Below, in pieces: positions 1-23,523 of a stretch of DNA of 64,000 nt. The DNA comes from Liolophura sinensis (Eukaryota > Mollusca > Polyplacophora > Chitonida > Chitonidae). Within the stretch, counting starts at the first letter, position 1. Every line of letters starts with the position of its first letter. Both the position numbers and the translations under genes were made by a program. Under the pieces are notes generated by a model. It was not told the DNA's origin and searched no databases. It saw nothing but the letters and a program-made list of their open reading frames with translations. The DNA is taken from the NCBI RefSeq assembly GCF_032854445.1, contig NC_088295.1:90130644-90194643 (forward strand). The letters run 5' to 3'.

Positions 1-484
1 TCATAAAAGACATGTAAATAAATACATTTATTAGCCAACAAATAAACAAACGAATAATTTGATTTTATTGTGTATATCAGTATTGTATAGGATATTATAT
101 GGTATTGAAGATATGTTATCTCTTCAACAAATACATATGTGTAGCGTTCAGAGCCAGTGTTGTGTTGTCACGTGAGGATTCATGCTCTTACCCAGGTACT
201 GTGGCTTTAAGGCAGCAAGTGTTGTGTTGTCGCCTGAGGATTTGTGTCCATATCCAGGCACTGTGGCTGTAAGCCAGACAGTGTTGTGTTGTCACATGAG
301 GATTCGTGTCCATATCCAGGCACTGTGTCTTTAAGTCACGAAGTTTATTACGTGCTTGGCCAAGTCTGGTCATTGTCTCAGTAAACTGTATTTATATGTA
401 CATGACATAAGTAAAAAGCTTTAAACAATTATAAAGGAGCAAAACACCCATGAAAATAAGTAAACACATTTCGTTTTCTCAGTC
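1..484. repeat. 5' flank with three copies of a ~61-bp tandem repeat
   Basis: AT-rich flank upstream of the first coding exon of the receptor kinase. From about 157 to 340 a unit of roughly 61 bp recurs three times; each copy contains GTGTTGTGTTGTC, GAGGATT and a CCAGGYACTGTG block. A run ending TTTTCTCAG at 483 looks like a splice acceptor directly before the first ATG, so a non-coding first exon may lie further upstream, possibly outside the window. Nothing else is recognisable here. Confidence 0.6.
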
Positions 485-10263
<9,779 letters not shown>

Positions 10264-12224
10264 ACACGCCGATTTCACTTCCGAGTATCTGGACGTCATC
10301 ACTAACTGAACTCTCCCCATTTGGCGGTGCATTCGTTGATGACGCTGAGCTTTGCATGCTGGGATTCCAAATCAAACACGGAACAATGTCTCTGACTGAA
10401 TCGTCTCATTCCCGGGTATAGTGTCGACCGCCACGTAGTATACATCGTAGTTTCCACGCAGCTTTTGTGTGTCTTACGAAGACTTGTTGATGTGACAATT
10501 GGACTGAGAGGCACTTAAAATCCTGCTGGAATTAGATATACCACCATTCAGTTGTATATCTTTTCTTGGTTCAGTTTTTGTTTGACTGTTTGGGAGATAT
10601 TGCACAGATTTACCTGTAGTCGGCTGATATCGTTCTGCAAAGATTATCCAAAGATTCGGCAGGCATTGAGGTCATGCCTGGATCTGATTGACATTGATGC
10701 TTTAGGGATATCTAAAGAGTCGAGTGACATTCATCCGGGAGAAATACTTAATACGCCTTTGTCATTCATCCTTACAAGATGTGCTTTAAATCGGCTGGCA
10801 GTGGTCCTTTAACAGTATCTACAAGCCAACTAGCATTAATCTGCTAAGACTCGACTGGCATACTTGATACTTTAGGTATGGTATATCCATGCAAAGACTC
10901 GTTTTGTAATGATCCTCCACATGGCATTATGTGGACTCTAGCTGACTTTAGAAGCGTGAATATACTGTACAGAAGTAACAAGAAAGTGCATGATCTGTGG
11001 AAGCGCTCTGTGATTAAAGACATCTGCTTGGCATAAGACACTGGGAACCAAGGATGTGAACCCAAACACATTTATGCTAATATATTAATTGTATTCGACA
11101 AGATCATTCTTATATATATTAAGCTAGTCGGATATGATGGAGTGGTGCCTAGAAACTGTTGGAACCCATCGACATAGAGCTTCCGTGTATATAGTCTTGT
11201 AAAGTTGAATTTGTTGTAAAGTTGTATTTGTTGTAGAATGGCAAAAAGACATGTACCGGTAATGTATACGTCGAAATTCCTGGTATTTCGAAGTCCTATT
11301 AGACCTAAAGCTTCATAATACAGACTGATTTTAGAGTTACGTCTTTTTACATTTTAAAGATCAAAGGGTAGAATATGCATACGCAGTGAAATACTGAAAC
11401 TCTTGAGGCTGGTTTAATATCAGATTACATGTTAAGCTTAGTATTATAGTATTCCTCGACGCCGCACAATAGAGCTTCCGGACAGTGCTATGATATTTGC
11501 TATTATCGGAGCCCACATCTCTGCACTTGCAGCGGGTCAAATTGCAGGGTTTATTTTTGGTACTGAGAAAAAGAGACATTACCAATCTGCAAATAGGTGT
11601 ACCGGTTATAGGTCTATATATGATGCCTCCGTGATTTCGTTAAACCGGTTTAAAACACTGACCCTGCGTAATACCCCTAAGATGCGTATATGCAAGGTCC
11701 AGGAACATGACTTCCGCAGTATCCAGTGATGACTGATGACGTCATATTTACCTGCACAAACATGTGCTACTAAATGTACATGCACATCACTTTTGATGGT
11801 TACTTTTGATTTACGCCGCCAGCTGTGTTTAAAGTAGACGGAAGTGATTTACAGTGTGGTGTTAAAAAGATAACAGATTAACAATTCGTTAATCGCTAAA
11901 CTATGTTTATTGGTACAGTAGACAAGAGATAGCTCACATCTTGTAAGTCAGTGTCTTGTCCTGTTAGCAACATCCTGTGAATAACAAACGCGCATCGCGA
12001 TACTGTAAGCTTTTGTACGGTTGATATATCCAGGTGTATATCTGTGCTTTACATGATGAGATAAATACAACTGTATGTACCACTCCTGATGTGTTATTCA
12101 GTTTTTTTTTTTGCATTGATAAATACTTGCTGCTATATAATCCTAGAAAAATGCATATTCAGTTCGCGGTTGTATTATACGTTGGTATACTGATGGCATT
12201 GTTGCCCAGGTTTGAAAATGGTAC
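10264..12224. other. 3' flank of the receptor kinase, no gene seen
   Basis: AT-rich sequence after the TGA at 10261-10263. Open frames are short and lack recognisable domains or exon-like borders. Part of it is presumably the 3' untranslated region, but I cannot place a poly(A) site with confidence. Confidence 0.5.
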
Positions 12225-12305
12225 TTGTTGCTGCCTGGCTTGGTGCTCAGCACTAAGAGGTAATAGCAAGGAAACAGGACTGGTTATCCCTCACTGGTAT
12301 CTCTA
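12225..12305 (+). repeat. Dispersed repeat fragment
   Basis: Contains TTGTTGCTGCCTGGCTTGG, CACTAAGAGGTAATAGCAAGG and ACAGGACTGGTT. A recognisable relative lies at 43446-43500. Probably a piece of a further SINE or MITE; no ends can be defined. Confidence 0.4.
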
Positions 12306-12419
12306 TTATGTTACTGGATGGGGTGTTTTGTGTTTTCTGACATCCTCGAGATACTTCGTTGGCGTCATGGACTCGCTCTATCATAAGAAGACACGGAACA
12401 CATGTACACTCTCACCTAA

Positions 12420-12690
12420 TGGCTATTTATTTAGTTTATTGGATGAGTGTTTTACACCGTACTGAAGAATATTTCTCTTTTATGACAGCGGCCAGCATTG
12501 TTTTGGGAGGAAACCGAGCGGAGCCCGGAGGGGAACACACGACCATCTGTAAGTTGCTGAGAGGCCTTCCCAAGCACGGCCGGGAAGGAAGCAGCATGAG
12601 CTGGGCTTGAACTCTCAGCTACCGCATTGGTGAGGGGTTCCTGGATCATTCGCCGTGCTAACGCCTTCGGCCACGGAAGCTCCCACACTT
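12420..12690 (-). mobile_element. tRNA-derived SINE, family A, near full length
   Basis: In reverse orientation: tail with TATTTATTTAGTTTATTGG, then TTTTACACCGTACTGAAGAAT, the GGAGCCCGGAGGGGAAC block and a tRNA-like head ending near 12690. It aligns along its length with the copy at 45163-45430. A 143-residue open frame that ends within this region is not a gene. Confidence 0.75.
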
Positions 12691-15600
12691 AAGAACTGCG
12701 CGTCGTCATATGACTTAAATATTGTTCGACTTAAAACCATATACGTATGGTGGCATTATTTTAATTATCAGATGAAGGAAGTGGTACCACATTATATGGT
12801 TACATCGCCACGATATGACTGAAATATTGGCATTACGGCGTAAAGTAAAAATAATTCATTCCCCTACTGGTGACAATCCAGGCATAGTGAGATGGAAAGA
12901 CACAGACGGATAGTGTTATGGGGGATTTTTAGTATAAAAGAATTCTGCTGATGACAACACTACATTCTGTGATATATTATACATGTACTAGCTCCTGTCC
13001 GGCTTAAGCACAACGGAACACATGCCAGGCTGTTGTACACGTACAAAGTTCAGTTTACATATGTACATATACACGCAGATCTAACCCTAGAGAAGAATGA
13101 AGCTTTAAACACAAGATCCAACATTGAACAGATAGGTTTGTTCGAGAAATATATCAAAGATATACCCACGAGACTTCAATCAAAGTAACCTCTCAAATAC
13201 CAATGTACTTGGTAGTGTAGAATTTAAAGTCGTCTTAACATAAAAATGTTAAGTTACAGATCGATCACATTAATCATCAGTCAGGGTTAATTATTATTCA
13301 CATTTTCATGAAGGCACATTAAAGTAGCATGTGTAAGATAAGTGACTATCCAATTTTCGATTTATATGTACATGCATGGCGGCATTGTTTAGAGAGGTAG
13401 TCACTATAGCGGATAGTTTATGACTTAAATCCTTGAACAATGAGGTTCCAAGTTCGAACCCAGCTCCCGCTTTTCACCGATCGACTCATGTAGTTTCAGT
13501 ATAATGGGAAGGTGAGGGCTGTCAACATACTCATGTATAGTGTCTCCTCCAGCACTATTAGGCCCAAAAGGTCCGCATTGGGACCGACGAGAAACCAAAA
13601 AGCAAAAAAAAAAAAAAAAATACAGAAAGATTGAAACAATGTTGAAAACTCAGCTCAATGGAAAAACATTCACTGCAAGGCCAACTGTTGTATGTAGTTT
13701 TCATTGCCACGAGAAACCTAGCCTATCGCTTCAACGGACGGCCCGACCGAAGTTAACCCACCGAAGACCCCAGAGTCAATCCTGAGTTGCCTATACTGTA
13801 GTCAGAATGAACCCATTGCGATGTGTCTGAAATATTGTTGTCAACGAAATAAACACAAAGCTCACCTGTAAGCACTCATCCGTTACAGTATCACTGTCGG
13901 TTGTTTTATGTCCAACTCTCGTAAGAGTAGTCACCCTTAGACCAAAGCAGACTTAAACATGTACAGGTAGGCAGTTCCTATCATTTCCAGAAATTAAAAC
14001 TATATACACTACTGAGCTGACAAATGTCACAAATATTGTCCGCATATATCTAGATTTCCGGAAACTATTTATGCTAGTTGTATGTAGATTACATGCTTCA
14101 ATCCCATCATTCAAAGATTACCTCACTTTTACCTGAGTCTCCTTGGGAATTGTTTCATACAGGCGACATTAGAAGTTTTGTATACGTTTCTCTGTTTTCT
14201 ACGCAAACCATCACGCGATGGACTTCACAACTGACGAGTGTATCAGTTGCCGAGGATCCAGATAATTGCAGTGTCGAGTATCGACAATTGCGTAAGAAAA
14301 TTATAGACCTAACCATTTTTGTCAGCGTGAGATACCTTCAACATGCTGAACCTACATTCACCAAAAGTGATGACAGAAAAGCCGTTTCTGAAAAACAAAT
14401 TGAACTGGCACAGCATTATGGTTAACTGCATTGTAAATGAAAGAGCCTACTGACCGGTAAGCCAAAGTAAACAATATTCCCGTAGAATTTTTTTAACTGT
14501 ATATTCCCAGTTAATATATTTGTTAATTTATTCTTTACGTTTTTGCCCAACCAAGGTTATTTCCATTACATCAAGTCTGTAAGGTTTATGAATGTTGTTA
14601 ACTCTGCAAACATCACCAAGTTCAGAAACATTGTGCACAAAGCTGTATACATAGCGGAGGCTTCAGCACACAAAACACCATGGTTACCCCTGTCAAGCTA
14701 GGGTCAATGGCTTCTGTACACTGATGGCGAATTATGGGACCAACCCTTACATAATTGCCCTATCAACGCCACAGGTGTAGGAAGGAGCCGGTCATATTGT
14801 GATCCTATGGTGACAATAATTAACTCTCTATCATATCCAGTCAGCTTGCTGTTGGTGGAACTCGGTCACTTATCGTAATCTGATCCAAATCACCGTGACT
14901 GAATTTGTCCCTGTGTTTGCAGTCCCTGGAAATCAGAGCTACATGTACCTATAAGATTGCCATAGTTGTCTAAATATGTCCCTGATTGTTGTTCTTGGAA
15001 CTAAGCTCGAGGTGCTTGTCAGCCAACCAGGCAATCAATAACTTGTGACAGTTAGCCGTTGATTCATTCGTCTGACCAATAAACGATTGATGCTAAATTA
15101 ACTTAGCATTTGCAATGATCATTTAAGAGTAAGACAACGAATAATGTAACCTTAGTTATTTCGGAAAGGGTACGGAAACATACCTAATCGCCCACCGCTG
15201 TTTTGTTGTGACGTGATTAATAACTATAAATTAAATTTTAATCTGGAATTCTAACAAGGCCATGTGATACGCCATGTTAGAGAAACCGGAAACACGATAG
15301 CGCGTCAGTCGTACCCCACGCTCATGTGACGTTCGCGTTACTTCAGCGGGAACAGTCGCGCTCTCGGGATGTACAAGTAACTCGTGTCTGATTGGTTAAA
15401 CTTGATAACAAGGTGGCTCTTTCGATTTTCGCCATGTGTGCTAATTTCCTTCCTTTGAACTGCGATACCTCGGTTATGCAACATCACGAACATAAAATAA
15501 AGTATACTTTTTAAACTTTTTGTGTGAAACTTTATCGATGCATATAATTTCGTCTCATTGTGTCTATTGTGTCTATTAAGATGAATAGTCAAAGTTAATC

Positions 15601-16693
15601 ATTCAAACCTTTATCGACATTTTCGTCCTGAAAACAAATATAATGGTTAATATTTAAGAACATTCACAAGATAACAACATGACATGTCATAAACGGTTCT
15701 ATCAAGATCAAATTCGAAACATTGAAAATTTAGGTGAGCAGCCAGTATGACTCTGGGATATGGTCCACTGGGCTGGGTCACTATAAATAAACTGGAAAAA
15801 TATACCTTTTTTTCTGTTGTTCTGGGACGCTGGAAGCAAAACGCTCGACCTACAATGCATTCAGCTAAACCAAGATTGTTTTATTTGAGTGGTTATATTC
15901 ATGTAAAGGAAGTTTAAGCTGTATCTACGTGCATACCTTACAAAACGAAGCCTGTGGATTCAAAGATCATCTCAGAACATCTGAAGGTGCCACCAATTAT
16001 AGACTGCTCGTAGAACCTCAATACAAATTACATCTATTCGCAAAAAACGAAAATATATTTGTGAATGTTGGATGTTGGCTGTATTTTGGAGAAAATTATC
16101 GTGTACATGTATTACGGGATCAACCTGCTGTAACATAGCCGTCCATGATTGTACTGAAGATGAACATTCACCAGCTCTTTGACATGCTTTAACGCGATAG
16201 TAGCATTGCTTTTTTAGTACATTCATTCCTTGTCCTGCACACAATCGGACAGTGTATTCTGACAGAAAATATTAATGAAGCTAATGAATGGTACATGAAT
16301 TCAGTGGACAATAATGCCTGTGTCACGGTGCAGGCGTAACAGAAGATCTGTTATCCAGGTTAACGGATTCACAGGGCCCCCTACTAATGTGAAGATAAAG
16401 CGGACGCGCTGAAGCGTGCCGTGTGCTCCTGACAGTGGTTCAAACCTGAGCCCGAGCAAATCTGACCTCCGGCCAGGACTGATACGCGAAGCACCACAAA
16501 CGGTGACTAATGTAAGGCGTTATACTGTACCTTATTACATATAGCTGATTCAGACGAATCCCATTGGAATACTCTAAACCCAGTCTGCTACTCTGTGAAT
16601 GGATCAGATGAGTCTAGGAGAGCAAATAGGGCAGTGAGTAACAGTGTTTAGTTTGCAAATTAGCGGTAACAGTTTACAACAGTTAATCAGTTC
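12691..16693. other. Intergenic stretch, one possible SINE, no convincing gene
   Basis: AT-rich DNA between the receptor kinase and the second Ig gene. A possible plus-strand SINE lies at about 13395-13625 (tRNA B-box-like GTTCGAACCC near 13452, body, ending in an A-run). The longest open frame, 115 codons at 14078-14425, has no recognisable domain or exon-like borders. Confidence 0.45.
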
Positions 16694-19600
16694 ATGATGA
16701 TGTACTTGTGGATCCTTATCTTTTTTCAGTCCGTTGGTAAGTAACTATTATATTTGCAATGGTTATTATTTGGAATATTTGGACGACTTGAAATTATTTT
16801 CACTTTGGTTGACCGACTGATAAAGGGCTGACACCGTTATTGATAATATATGAGCGTACAAATGCGTATATGTAATAGACCCATAGTGCTGCATATCCTG
16901 GTACACAACTTGAAAATAAATGCAAATATTTAGGACTGCCATCTCGTGCACAAATCAATTTTTATTCACATCAGTAGACCCACATATCATTTTTTGCCTG
17001 ATTGTTAGTGAGCTCAGTAAAGCAATGGGTATACGTGGACATGGGTGAAAGGAAGTACACAGCTGTACAGCTGACTGGCGTGAACCATATGACCATGTTA
17101 CGGCAATGTGTTAGCAGATATAGATAACCAAGCACAATGAAGCTTTGTATGTTGTTTTATGAACACATCTACCATGCTACATGCATATCAACTGACTATA
17201 TTTAGTGTGTATGTATGTATGGTTTATGTGCGAACACATTCCACTAAATATATGTATAAACATAAACATCCACCACGCCACCTTACGGCAGGCTTTTTGT
17301 TTTATTTCCTGGTTGAGTCAGTACTGAACTTCCTTGTTATATTACAAAACAATCGATGGCCGACTGTGTAACAGGTCGACATTAGAGGGAACGGTAAAGT
17401 CAGACATACTTGAACAACGACCTGGTTCAAACAAATTAAAGCAGCTTAGTTTCAGTAATAATAGAGACCCATGCCGATTTTGCAGATTTGAAACGATGTT
17501 ATTTCACGCCCCATGCATAGTTTTTATGAGTTGTGTTATGCATGTCCCAGTAATGGATATCGTATGAACGTGGGATATGCTGGAGCCTGTAGCCAGGCTT
17601 TTTTATATCATGATCTCTTCTTTTTTTTTAATTACTGGTTTTAGGGCCACTTTCCTGGCGGATATCGTGGCCCATCAAATCAGTGTTTTATTTTTTTTTT
17701 AACACATGAATATTTTGGTTACATTATAGCAGTGCGTTGGTATACTATTTACATATGTACATGAGTCAATTAGTGGGATTAAACCTCTTTGTGGTAGCAT
17801 GTGTATAGCTTATTGTATAGGTTCAAATGCTGCCATGGCCATTTAACAGAAAGGGGATAAATATTAAGCTATTTACAGAGATTAACGTTATATTTACATT
17901 AGAAATACATAGACCTACATTAAAGAATTACAATGAGTTGCCTATACAGGAATTTACACAGAGAGAAAACAACAGTAGTGCTTTTATTTATTGGTTAACA
18001 GCTTTGTTCTCTTGCTTCCTCCTCTGTGACGTGGAGTTCAGGAGCTCCCGCCACTAATACCGGACGCCGTCCAGGAGAAACCAGCGTACTGGAAACCTGT
18101 GCCTGTAACAGGTGCGACAAGTATAAATGAGGAGCAAGGATGTCAGGCCTCATCCACTTAGTTGAAGCAAGAGATAGTCCTATTGTCATGATGTCTTTCA
18201 TGTTTCTGGTCTTCATTTCCTGGGTGTTAATTTTCTTTGGTCCCATGGGTCTTCTTATTGTTTTCCCTGTCTTCTTCTTTAATTGATTTCCTTCTCTATT
18301 TCCAATTTTTATTTGTGGCCTCCCATGGCGGCGCAGACAGCACGTTTCATAGTCCGGTAGAACAGTTCCTGGCCTAGAGTGTTTAGGTGCACTCCGTCGT
18401 TGGTTAGAATTTGCTTTTGTGGTCGGATCAGTCCCCGGTGTCTCCAGAAGGTGGCCAATTGCTTGTTTGTCAGCTTCTTGTTAATTTCATGGATTTTTGT
18501 ATTATAAATGTGGACCGAAATTCGCCGAGTTACCTGACGGTAAAGAAGCTGGCTGATGTAGATCCTTGGAATTTGGAATTTCGATTTAAGTGCACCAACA
18601 TAACCTAAAATATCAGCGCAAATTGCTGCTGTTGATTTGTGAGAGTCCGCATCGTTTCCCCCAATGTGGAGGATAACTAGGTCAGGTTTTGTCCCCTGAA
18701 GGAGACTTTCAAATCTTCCAGAGCATCTAAGTGTCCCAACTCTAGCTCCCCCCAATGCCAGAAAACCGAATGTCCTGGCCTGTACCAAAGTCGATTCTAG
18801 AGTTTGGGATCGAATTTCAAAGGATACTATTCTCCAGCCTATGAACGTAACTGCTGTCGATAATAAAGATTTTCATCCTTGTTTTTTTTTTTCCTGTGAA
18901 AACAAATAGAGAAAACAAATATACAAGATAGTTGTATTTTTGATTTGCGAAGGGGTTTTGTTTATGAGATAATGTATATCTTAAGCAAGAAGATATTTGA
19001 TAAAACAGATCTCTTCTCGCAGTTTAACAATTTTTATCTGAGTACAACGCGGAGCTTGAACGGTGATTCGGTTAAGGCGAATCTTTTGTCACTTCTGTGA
19101 AACAAGCTAGGCTCACATTCCAAGAACATGGTATTCGTTCTTGAGGGGTACACAATACAAAAAAAAAAATAATAAGCAGCCCACAAAAGGTATTTAGTCT
19201 CCTTTTCCAGAGTGGCATTAAGCCATAATCATTCATTCCTTTTCCAGAAACCACCAGGTAGCAGTGTACTAAATTTAATGCAAACGGGTCTTTGACACCT
19301 TACCACAGTCATTAAACAGATGCATTTCCGTTTCAGCTGCCCAAGACAGCGTTATCAAAATTAAATTTGCTAGTTCCAAAAGAGGACGAGTTGAAATCGG
19401 TCAGAAAACGTCTGTTGTGTTTTCTGTGGGGGAGTTTGAAGCGTTGCAAAGCGCCAAATGGAGCAGGGTGAACAACGCATCGGACGTCATGACTGTCATG
19501 ACCTACTTCCGGGGCACTGGTCTGATGGTCTTGGGATCATGGCTATCACGTGACGTACGTGGGTCCATCCAGCAGACAGACTCAACCTTCACTGTGGATT

Positions 19601-20451
19601 TTCCGCCCTTGATCTACACAGATGAGGGGACGTTCCAAATGGATACTTTCATGTTGAATGGTTCTTGGACCCGGACATACTTGGACCTGCGTATAATAGG
19701 TGAAGACATCTTACTTTTTCTCTATTTATAACTTTCATGCACCTGTTCTGTGGAGACACAGAAGGGCCTCCTGCAGTAATACGGGTTGTTGAAGCTAGAC
19801 AATAGTAATGGGATAGATTGCTGATGGTAGACAATGCCAGCGTATATTGGTTTTTGATCCTAGATTATTCTGGTGAATAAGAATACTTTACAATGAACAC
19901 AAAATGCTAATGACAAGCAAATCATGCCGATGGTACATACTGATATATAATTGTTGCTATACATTTGCTAGCGTATCACTTACACGTGCCTAACTGTAAT
20001 AAAGCGTAATGTACGACTATTGAATTAAACAACAGAGCTTCAGAAAAACGTATTGGTTCAGCTCATATACATGTACCTGCATAACCAAAATTTGCTGCAG
20101 CTCCTGTCCAAGCTATCGACGTAACCATTAGCCCGGATTTGCCACTCTACCAGCCAGGAACTGACGTCACCGTGACGTGTTACGCTGACGTAGGACGACC
20201 CCCCGCCAACATGGCTGTCGTGATGGCTTCTGCGAGTGGAAGGCGCCAGTTTTACCCCATTTCGACAGCAGAATCATTTTCAAGTCTGACTTTGACAGAA
20301 AATGGAACATTTTACTCTATACTGGTAGCGAAAATGAGGCTTCAAGGGGGAGACAACTCTGCTCGTATCGCCTGTCGGGCAGTTCCTGACCACATCACGA
20401 GAGGTGTCTACAGTTCGGCAATCAGCACTCAGATATTTCTGGCCGTGAACG
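16694..20451 (+). CDS. Ig-domain surface or secreted protein, 5' three exons only
   Basis: Exons: 16694-16736 (signal peptide beginning MMMYLWILIFF), 19337-19699 and 20101-20451; all junctions are phase 1, the usual arrangement for whole-domain Ig exons. Exon 2 encodes an Ig-like region without the canonical cysteines: its TDEGTFQMD occupies the place of D-x-G-x-Y-x-C. Exon 3 is a more typical C2-type Ig domain with VTCYADV and RIACRAV. A GTGAGT donor at 20452 shows that the gene should continue in phase 1, but no stalk, membrane or tail exon is recognised before the Polinton at 24347, nor between the Polinton and the next gene at 46194. It could be truncated, have diverged exons, or have been split by the insertion. 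Confidence 0.7.
18309..18872 (-). pseudogene. SGNH/GDSL-hydrolase ORF remnant of a retroelement
   Basis: A 159-codon open frame (18309-18788) has the SGNH pattern: GGARVG, LVILHIGGNDAD (block III with Asn-Asp) and a C-terminal DGVHLNTLGQELF (block V with Asp and His). Upstream, in another frame, 18789-18872 encodes block I-like IDSSYVHRLE, so a frame change has broken the N-terminus. Such stand-alone SGNH domains are typical of Ngaro/DIRS-type and some LINE elements in invertebrates. It sits antisense in the first intron of the second Ig gene. Reverse transcriptase or recombinase parts are not seen. Confidence 0.65.
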
Positions 20452-20639
20452 GTGAGTGAAAAACAAATGGTATTCTGGTTGTGTATGGAAGACTGATACG
20501 GTAACTCGCCATCACGAGTTGCGCATTTTATTATAGATATTCGCTATCTCGCACAGCATGAGAACAGGACATCGCGAGAATAACTGTGTTTCTGTTTACA
20601 TAAAAAAGGATGAGAACATGAAACTATTAAAAACCGTGC

Positions 20640-20975
20640 AAGAAAAGTTTGATAACTACAGGCACTACTCAAAGCTTGAAACGTACAGGCACTGCTCAAC
20701 GTTTGATAACTACAGGCACTGCTCAAAGTTTGACAACTACAGCCACTGTTCAAAGTTTGAAACGTACAGGCACTGCTCAACGTTTGATGACTGCGGGCAC
20801 TGCTCAAAGTTTGATAACTACATACACTGATCAACGTTTGATAATTACAGGCACTGCTTAACGTTTGATGACTACAGACACTGCTGAGAGTTTGATAACT
20901 ACAGGCACTGCTCAACGTTTGATAAGTACAGGCACTGCTTAACGTTTGATAACTACAGGCACTGCTCAAAAGAGC
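20640..20975. repeat. 27-bp minisatellite, about 12 copies
   Basis: Tandem unit of ~27 bp with TTTGATAACTACAGGCACTGCTCAA, about 190 bases downstream of the last recognised exon of the second Ig gene. Open frames on both strands through the array are artefacts of its periodicity. Confidence 0.85.
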
Positions 20976-20984
20976 GCTCGATAG

Positions 20985-22290
20985 TGCACATGTATGTGGA
21001 TGTTCTGGTTCTGGTATACACGGAGGTTAGGTGAATTGGTTAAAAACATTGCCATATCAACGAGCTTCCCGTCCTTTATCTACATACAGGTAACTGGGTT
21101 GTATAGGCCTAGTAGGCCAACTTACAGTAAAGGCAGATGTGGAAACTGTGGGACTTCTTTCATAAACTATTTACTATCATTTACAGTGACGCCATGAGAA
21201 GACCAGAATTCCACAACGAGGTTGCCTTTTGAAAGCAATTCATGACTGGATTAAGTGCATTCCATCCAATCTTTAATTGAAACGGTCGTTTACTTTTAGT
21301 ATGCGCTTCAGATGTTTAGTGACCTTACAAGAATTTATTCCAATACCTGGACCCTTGTTACCTCCCCTTGCCAAGCGCCAGGCCTCGCTATAACCTGTCA
21401 TTAAATTTGATTTAGCATTCCTTGCACACGTGCTAACCAATATCACCTAATTTAAGGTCTTCACAAAGTGTTTGTATTGCTGTGATAATATGGTATCATC
21501 ATGAGAACATGCCAACAAGACCTGCTTATAGAAAACGTTCAAGGAAAGCCAGCATTGAGAGGTTAGCTATTCAACAACGACTGTTCCACAACTGTGATTT
21601 GTAGATTCTAAGGAATATATTGTATTTCTTTGTTTCTTTTCTTAAAGCCCAGATGTACAATTGAAAGAAATTTACTGTTGGCATATATCTCGACTGACTG
21701 GCTAAGACTAGGAAAGATAAAATTGGGATAATTTGAGAGTCAGTTATTACTGTTCATTATATAGCTATGTGTACATACACTGTATGTAAATCATATGTTA
21801 TGTTGTTACAGACTGATCTGGTGAAAGTGGTTAAGAACATGACCTCGACACACTATGGCCATGCCTTCTCTACATATTTTATACCGTTGCCTAAACCCCA
21901 GCAATGTACCGATCAGTTCACGTAGAGTTATTGACTCGGTCGACTAAGACAAAGCACCAACAACCGTTACCAAGGTGAAACCACGTACATTAACCATGGC
22001 AATAATGTCAGCAGCTTTAACTTAAACACTCATTGCTATCATATGCCCGACTCGTCACTGTGTTTTGAAGTCATTATACAGTCATACATACATATCTAAA
22101 CTTAGCTGGTCATGGAATATCGCAACCTACATGATTTGTCCGGAAACGATATCTTCCGAATGACTGTGTCTTCTGACAAGTATTGCAACAGAGCCTTTAT
22201 CATTGTGAAATATCGCGTATGTGCTGACTTGACACATACTAAGATACAATTTCATGCTATCGCCATATATGCACACAAAGTAAGCTCGTG
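20985..22290. other. Non-coding stretch, nothing recognised
   Basis: AT-rich sequence without exon-like borders, domain-like open frames or clear repeats. It was searched for a phase-1 exon that could continue the second Ig gene; none was found. Confidence 0.4.
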
Positions 22291-22291
22291 A

Positions 22292-22545
22292 GTGTTTGGG
22301 ATTATATGTTATACTCATGAAGGACACCGCCTAGTGTTTGGGATTATATGTTATACTCATGAAGAACACCGCCTAGTGTTTGGGATTATATGTTATACTC
22401 ATGAAGAACACCGCCTAGTGTTTGGGATTATATGTTATACCCATGAAGAACACCGCCTAGTGTTTGGGATTATATGTTATACTCATGAAGAACATCGCCT
22501 AGTGTTTGGGATTATATGTTATACTCATGAAGAACACTGCCTATT
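22292..22545. repeat. 42-bp tandem repeat, six copies
   Basis: Six nearly identical copies of a 42-bp unit with GTGTTTGGGATTATATGT and CATGAAGAACACCGCCTA. Because 42 is a multiple of three the array stays open, giving a spurious 95-codon frame. Confidence 0.9.
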
Positions 22546-23520
22546 GGCACCATACATCTCACATCATTCCCTGTTGTAGAAATATTCCCACCACATTTCC
22601 TCTGGTAGAAATTAAGCCTATTCATTCACGATTTCGACCCTTGGTATATGTTATAGGTGGCATTTTACTAATATACAGACGGAAGTTAACAATTAATTCC
22701 ATTTCTTCATGTAGTACTACGGGTATACGACATAATTGTAATTACCACTGTGTAACAATATTACACATATCCATGCACGATAGAGACAAATTTAACATAT
22801 AACTAGAAGGGATTTTCCATCAAATCACTCTTGACCTTTAGGTTTAATATAACTCATCATACATGTACACTAATCGTGTTCGACCGGGAAGTAACAGGGA
22901 ACAAATGTTAAATGTTAAACTGTGAGCTTTTGTTTCATGCACTTCCCTATATGTATCTATATATCATGCTGTGATTAACAACAAGCAATGAAGAACACAA
23001 ATGGACAACTGACGAAAATTGTTTTAATGACCTCACTCAGGATTTAGCCCAGGTCGTTCACCAAGCCGGACACTTGTGAGCACTGTACGTGGTTTTCATA
23101 ATGGGTCCATGGGTAGTTATTCACTCGACCTGTTTCTCCCGTACAATAGCCTCACTACAGTCTTGTTCTAATTAACAGCTGACTGTGAACTAAAAACTAG
23201 CTTTGAGAGAAAAGACCGGGAATCCTGGAACATCACACGTCATATCAGTATTTAGAAAACCGTGAGCGCGTTTTTACACCAGCTCCGAGTAAGGGGAACC
23301 CTAGCAGAACCCCCACACCGCGTTACTCTAGGTATTGGCCCTACATACTAGTATATGTTATCCCCACATAGGTGTATAGGAGGGGTCAAGTGTTGTATCC
23401 GGGCTGATACCATCGCTGACATTACCTCACACCAGTGCTTCACCCTGATGATGAGTCACATACTCTCAAAGTGAATACTTACAAAGTTTGTATTGTGTTT
23501 CCGCATGATTAAGAAGGTAA
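22546..23520. other. Non-coding stretch, nothing recognised
   Basis: No domain-like open frame. A short hydrophobic stretch around 22640-22680 followed by basic residues resembles a membrane segment but lacks splice borders and is not accepted as an exon. Confidence 0.35.
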
Positions 23521-23523
23521 CTT

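Noticed and set aside
13395-13625. Functional tRNA near 13440-13470
   Set aside because: Only a B-box-like GTTCGAACCC is seen; cloverleaf stems are missing and an A-run follows, so a SINE is more likely.
14078-14425. 115-codon ORF as an intergenic gene
   Set aside because: No domain, no exon-like borders, ordinary AT-rich surroundings.
22292-22579. 95-codon repetitive ORF
   Set aside because: Produced by a 42-bp repeat, whose length is a multiple of three.
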